The position numbers and the translations under genes are program-made. From Clostridiales bacterium (lineage in GTDB: Bacteria; Bacillota; Clostridia; Lachnospirales; Lachnospiraceae): a stretch of DNA of 9,746 nucleotides. Position 1 is the first letter of the stretch; each line of letters begins with the position of its first letter. The notes beneath the pieces were generated by a model. It had not been told where the DNA came from. It saw only the letters and a program-made list of their open reading frames with translations, and ran no database searches. Shown in pieces: positions 6,922 to 9,746 of this stretch. Location of the stretch: NCBI GenBank assembly GCA_018369015.1, contig JAGZDD010000148.1, positions 1 to 9,746 of the forward strand. The letters run 5' to 3'.

Positions 6922-6948
6922 GCACAGAGATATATTTTAGACTATACT
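6920..6948 (+). promoter_or_regulatory. Promoter-like sequence upstream of ABC exporter
   Basis: TTGCAC (6920-6925), a 17-nt spacer and TATACT (6943-6948) form a plausible promoter for the fused ABC exporter, with a leader of roughly 115 nt to ATG 7071. The -35 box lies in the third repeat of the tandem array just upstream, so a protein bound to those repeats would touch RNA polymerase. Confidence 0.55.
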
Positions 6949-7055
6949 AAAATTATGAGCAGGATTAGAAGGCACGGCAGACCTGAAATGTTTTGCAGGC
7001 ATTAAGGCTTGTGTCCTTTCGGGAAATACTCCGGGGAGGAAGAAACAGACAGGAC

Positions 7056-7062
7056 GGAGGAG
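7056..7062 (+). promoter_or_regulatory. Strong ribosome binding site pointing to ATG 7071
   Basis: GGAGGAG lies 8 nt before ATG 7071 and only 2 nt before ATG 7065. Both ATGs read into a TAA at 7089-7091. This is the only good binding site near the start of the ABC exporter, so translation probably begins here rather than at the site-less ATG 7133. Confidence 0.6.
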
Positions 7063-7081
7063 AGATGCCAATGAATTTGGT

Positions 7082-7088
7082 AAAAAAA
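7082..7088 (+). other. A7 tract, possible -1 slip or homopolymer frameshift
   Basis: Seven adenines read as gtA-AAA-AAA directly before a TAA stop, the classic A-AAA-AAA heptamer layout. A -1 slip, or one extra A in DNA or RNA, joins the short frame from ATG 7071 to the ABC exporter frame without any stop. Confidence 0.5.
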
Positions 7089-7132
7089 TAAAATTACATT
7101 CACATACCCGAAAAAGTCAGAGCTATAAGAAA

Positions 7133-8812
7133 ATGTTTCTGATGAATAATCGTCTGAATTGTTTTCTCACATTAGCTGCGGTGATTTTCTTTGGCATTTA
7201 CAGTCTGATTATTTCATGGCTTTTTCAGGTGATAATTGACATTGTTTCTAATAACAGCGACCTGTCTATGAAATTTGTTACTGTTTTTGCTGTGGTGACT
7301 TTTTTAATGTATATGGCCGTTTATCTCATTTACCGGCGAACCTTCCCAGCTTTTTTGAAGCGGGCCGCGCAGCAGTATAAAAATTTGGTTTTTGAAAAAA
7401 TGACTGCAAAAAATGTGACCTTTTTTGTCAATGAAGAATCCGGCAAATATATTTCATCGCTGACCAATGATATAACGACTATTGAAACCAATTATTTACA
7501 GCCGTTTTTCAAAATGATCGATTTAACGGTATGCTGTTTTGGCGCCCTGATATTAATGCTGTGGTACAGTCCGCTGCTGACGCTGATTGCCATTATACTG
7601 TCGGGGATTCCCATTTGCGCGTCGCTGCTTCCGGGTAAACGGCTTGCATCGCTTGAAAAACAGGTGTCTGAAAAAAATGCTTCCTTTGTCAGCGGTATTA
7701 AAGATATTCTGAGCGGATTTTCGGTGATTAAAAGCTTTAAGGCCGAAATGGAAATTTGCGAAATATTTAAGCGCAAGAATCGCGATGTTGAAGAACAAAA
7801 ATATGTAAAGCGAACGACCGAGGAAACTTTGACTATTTTAGGGGAAGGTTCCGGAATTATTTTACAGCTCGGAGTTTTTATCATCGGTGCATGGATGGCG
7901 CTTAGCGGAATGGATATTACGCCCGGCGTTATTCTTGTATTTCTTCAGCTATTAAACTTTGTCGTTGCGCCGATTAGTCAGTTGCCGCAGCTCATTGCCA
8001 AAAGAAAGGCTGCCGCCGGATTGATTACGAAAATGGAAAAGCTTCTTAATGAAGATAAAGAAAATCAGGGAACAGTCTTAAAAAGTGAGCTTACCCAGGG
8101 GATTAACATCCGGAATCTGGCGTTTTCCTATGATGCTGACAATGCTGTTTTAAAGGATATAAATATCCGGTTTGAGAAGGGGAAAAATTACGCGATTGTG
8201 GGCGGTTCTGGTTCCGGGAAAACGACGCTTTTAAACCTTCTTTTGGGCAATTACAGTCATTATACAGGTTCGATTTGCTATGATGAAACAGAGCTTCGGG
8301 AATTAAAGCCAGATTCCATATTCGATCTGCTTACTACGGTACAGCAAAATGTTTTTGTTTTTAATGACACCATAGAAAATAATATTTCTATGTTCCGTGA
8401 CGCTCAGCCGCAGCAAATGGAGAAGGCTATCGCCTGGTCCGGCCTATCCGGCTTTGTAAAGATCCATGGCCCGGGCTATATGTGCGGGGAAAATGGCAAT
8501 ATGCTGTCCGGCGGTGAAAAGCAGAGGGTTTCCATTGCACGGGCGCTTTTACACGGAACATCGGTTTTATTGATGGACGAGGCAACTTCCGCCCTGGATT
8601 CTAAGACGGCATACGATGTGACAAGCTCTATTTTAGCTATACCGGATTTAACGAAAATTATTGTGACGCATTGTCTTGAAGAAGGGCTTTTAGAAAAATA
8701 TGATGAAATTTTTGTCCTACAGCACGGAAAAATTGCCGAAAGCGGTAAATTTGCGGAATTAATGGAGCAAAAAGGGCTTTTTTATTCATTGTATACGGTT
8801 TCCAAAGCGTAA
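7133..8812 (+). CDS. ABC exporter half-transporter (membrane plus ATPase domains)
   Basis: This 559-residue frame encodes a fused ABC exporter that would act as a dimer in the membrane. The N-terminal domain has about six helices (roughly 11-36, 47-67, 131-148, 150-166, 240-258, 262-284) with the extended cytoplasmic helices typical of this class. The ATPase domain starts near 325: A-loop Tyr333, Walker A GGSGSGKTT (357-365), Q-loop Gln404/405, signature LSGGE (458-462), Walker B VLLMDE (478-483), D-loop SALD (486-489), H-loop His513. All catalytic residues are intact. The ATG at 7133 has no good ribosome binding site. A strong one (GGAGGAG, 7056-7062) serves ATG 7071, whose frame stops after six codons at an A7 tract. 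A -1 shift there would give a 580-residue protein beginning MNLVKKIKLHSH, so the real start may be upstream. The substrate is unknown; peptide or drug export is possible. Confidence 0.9.
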   Translation: MFLMNNRLNCFLTLAAVIFFGIYSLIISWLFQVIIDIVSNNSDLSMKFVTVFAVVTFLMYMAVYLIYRRTFPAFLKRAAQQYKNLVFEKMTAKNVTFFVNEESGKYISSLTNDITTIETNYLQPFFKMIDLTVCCFGALILMLWYSPLLTLIAIILSGIPICASLLPGKRLASLEKQVSEKNASFVSGIKDILSGFSVIKSFKAEMEICEIFKRKNRDVEEQKYVKRTTEETLTILGEGSGIILQLGVFIIGAWMALSGMDITPGVILVFLQLLNFVVAPISQLPQLIAKRKAAAGLITKMEKLLNEDKENQGTVLKSELTQGINIRNLAFSYDADNAVLKDINIRFEKGKNYAIVGGSGSGKTTLLNLLLGNYSHYTGSICYDETELRELKPDSIFDLLTTVQQNVFVFNDTIENNISMFRDAQPQQMEKAIAWSGLSGFVKIHGPGYMCGENGNMLSGGEKQRVSIARALLHGTSVLLMDEATSALDSKTAYDVTSSILAIPDLTKIIVTHCLEEGLLEKYDEIFVLQHGKIAESGKFAELMEQKGLFYSLYTVSKA

Positions 8813-8833
8813 TTGCTTTTGGGATACAGGGAA

Positions 8834-8861
8834 CCGGGAGCATCCCCGGAGTATTTTTTTT
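8834..8861 (+). terminator. Probable Rho-independent terminator after ABC exporter
   Basis: CCGGG (8834-8838), a 6-nt loop and CCCGG (8845-8849) form a short all-GC stem. Four bases later there is a run of eight T (8854-8861). The site lies between the exporter stop and the next ribosome binding site. The stem is only 5 bp, so termination may be partial. Confidence 0.5.
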
Positions 8862-8893
8862 ATGCAGGATTTTATACGGAAAGGAGCGGTTTT

Positions 8894-9295
8894 ATGGATT
8901 TGACAATTAACTGGGCATTTTTCTGGGATCAATTAGGTACGATTATCATTGTTACTGCAATGCTTATTGTTTTGCTGATTGCCTGGGTGATCTGGAGGCG
9001 CATCCGTTATAAAAAAGTGACGGTGCAGGCAAGGGTTATCAGAAGTAAAGAACTGACCGACGCATGGACGACGATGTATGTATCAAGAAATCCTGTGCTT
9101 GCGCTGGGGGTGCGGAAGATGGATGTATCCTTTGTAACGTATAATAATCAGCACGGCCAGGGGGAAGTTACTTTGCGTACTCCGGTGACAAAGGCCGAAG
9201 CTTTGACAGAGGGTATGAGAGGGCGTCTTTGTTATCGGGGAACAGCCTTTATTTCCTTTGAGCCGGAAAATAAGAAGAAAGCTGGCAAGAGATGA
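8894..9295 (+). CDS. DUF2500-like membrane-anchored protein
   Basis: This 133-residue protein has one N-terminal membrane helix (about 15-35), followed by basic residues (RRIRYKK), which places the C-terminal domain in the cytoplasm by the positive-inside rule. The start is the ATG at 8894 with AAGGAG (8881-8886) 7 nt upstream; an in-frame TTG at 8813 is not credible. The C-terminal domain has the layout of DUF2500: a strand with VQARVIRSK (45-52), then DVSFVTYNN (77-85), TLRTPVTKAEALTEGMRGRL (93-112) and a closing YRGTAFISFEPE (114-125). The motif 'eG..G.L.y.Gt.fi.F' is the part that suggests the family. No enzymatic residues are apparent and the family has no known function. It is separated from the ABC exporter by a probable terminator and is followed closely by another small membrane protein. 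Confidence 0.75.
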   Translation: MDLTINWAFFWDQLGTIIIVTAMLIVLLIAWVIWRRIRYKKVTVQARVIRSKELTDAWTTMYVSRNPVLALGVRKMDVSFVTYNNQHGQGEVTLRTPVTKAEALTEGMRGRLCYRGTAFISFEPENKKKAGKR

Positions 9296-9342
9296 AAAAG
9301 GCTGGTTGAAATGATTCTAAAATGGGGGGGAGGAATAGCTAT

Positions 9343-9597
9343 ATGAAATCCAATAAAAAGGATAAACCAAAGTTTTCTTTTGAGCATTTTTTCTTTGGTT
9401 ATAACAGCGGATCAAATGCGCGATTTGGCTATCTGGTCAAGCGTATTCTCTGGTGTCTTATTGTCCTTTCGGCTGTGAAATATTGGATTGAAGTTTTGTG
9501 GGGGCTGGTGGTGTTAAAGGATTTTGCATGTCTTCCCCTTTTGCTTCCCGCAGTGATTGCTACGGCTATCGCCGCCTTGTTTTGCAATTTTGATTAA
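9343..9597 (+). CDS. Small two-helix membrane protein, unknown function
   Basis: This encodes 84 residues. The ATG at 9343 is chosen because a G-rich binding site (GGGGGGAGG, 9325-9333) lies 9 nt upstream; the in-frame ATG at 9322 would overlap that site. The N-terminus is highly basic (KSNKKDKPK), followed by an aromatic segment (FSFEHFFFGY) and two hydrophobic helices (about 32-58 and 62-82). I do not recognise the family. The gene lies 47 nt after the DUF2500-like gene, so the two are probably cotranscribed. No conserved partner can be named from the sequence. Confidence 0.65.
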   Translation: MKSNKKDKPKFSFEHFFFGYNSGSNARFGYLVKRILWCLIVLSAVKYWIEVLWGLVVLKDFACLPLLLPAVIATAIAALFCNFD

Positions 9598-9718
9598 TAT
9601 AGAGTTCTGAGCGTTGCGGTTTTATTCAATTCAATTTTGAGAATAATGACGGCAGCAAGGCTATTCACATGCTGGTGTACGTAAAATTGTAGGATGACAT
9701 TTATTTCCCCGGCAACGA

Positions 9719-9746
9719 GCCAAAGTCAGGCCTGCTTGACCTTGGC
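9719..9746. repeat. Imperfect hairpin at right window edge
   Basis: GCCAAAGTCAGGC and GCTTGACCTTGGC pair over 13 positions with one mismatch and one G-U pair, around a 2-nt centre. Whether a T-run follows lies outside the window, so terminator, repeat element or gene end cannot be told apart. The stretch from 9598 to here (149 nt in all) holds no gene I can support. Confidence 0.45.

Noticed and set aside
9605..9710. Short open stretches on both strands near the right edge, e.g. + strand codons ending HMLVYVKL and a - strand stretch ending in LRTLY
   Set aside because: Each is under about 45 codons, has no ribosome binding site, and none matches a family I recognise; they could be remnants but cannot be supported.

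Overview
The window suggests a low-to-mid GC Firmicute, most likely a gut clostridium of the Lachnospiraceae type. The pointers are strong purine-rich ribosome binding sites (AAGGAG, GGAGG), occasional GTG starts, short lipoprotein signal peptides, and dense runs of ABC transporter genes of the kinds common in that family. This is an inference from style, since no taxonomic marker gene is present. All genes lie on the + strand. No rRNA, tRNA, CRISPR array or transposase gene was seen.

Region 1 (2-4432) reads as one transcription unit. It begins with the 3' part of a gene for a small Sec-secreted protein of about 95 mature residues. Next come a cysteine-containing lipoprotein that may fold as a beta-propeller, an ABC ATPase, and a large 659-residue multi-spanning permease. 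A small secreted protein, a lipoprotein and an ABC-2-like exporter together resemble export or self-protection modules of Sec-dependent bacteriocins such as the lactococcin 972 type, but sequence similarity to that family is not clear. Two strong inverted repeats lie inside coding sequence near the starts of the lipoprotein and ATPase genes.

Region 2 (4433-6855) has a promoter-like sequence, a second lipoprotein of unknown function, a second ABC ATPase with a degenerate signature motif, and its cognate ABC-2 permease. That permease is broken: the N-terminal 35 codons and the C-terminal 178 codons are in different frames, and roughly 40-60 residues between them appear to be missing.

Region 3 (6853-9597) starts with three tandem 23-bp repeats that run into a second promoter-like sequence, strikingly similar to the one in region 2. 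Next is an ABC exporter half-transporter with fused membrane and nucleotide-binding domains. Its best start signal is followed by an A7 tract and an immediate stop, so full-length translation would need a -1 slip or one more A. A probable terminator, a DUF2500-like membrane-anchored protein and an 84-residue membrane protein follow. The last 149 bases hold no convincing gene, only an imperfect hairpin at the window edge.

The overall picture is an accessory transporter cluster containing three unrelated ABC systems. It shows signs of decay (broken permease, short C-terminus of the large permease, homopolymer frameshift) and unexplained repeat elements.
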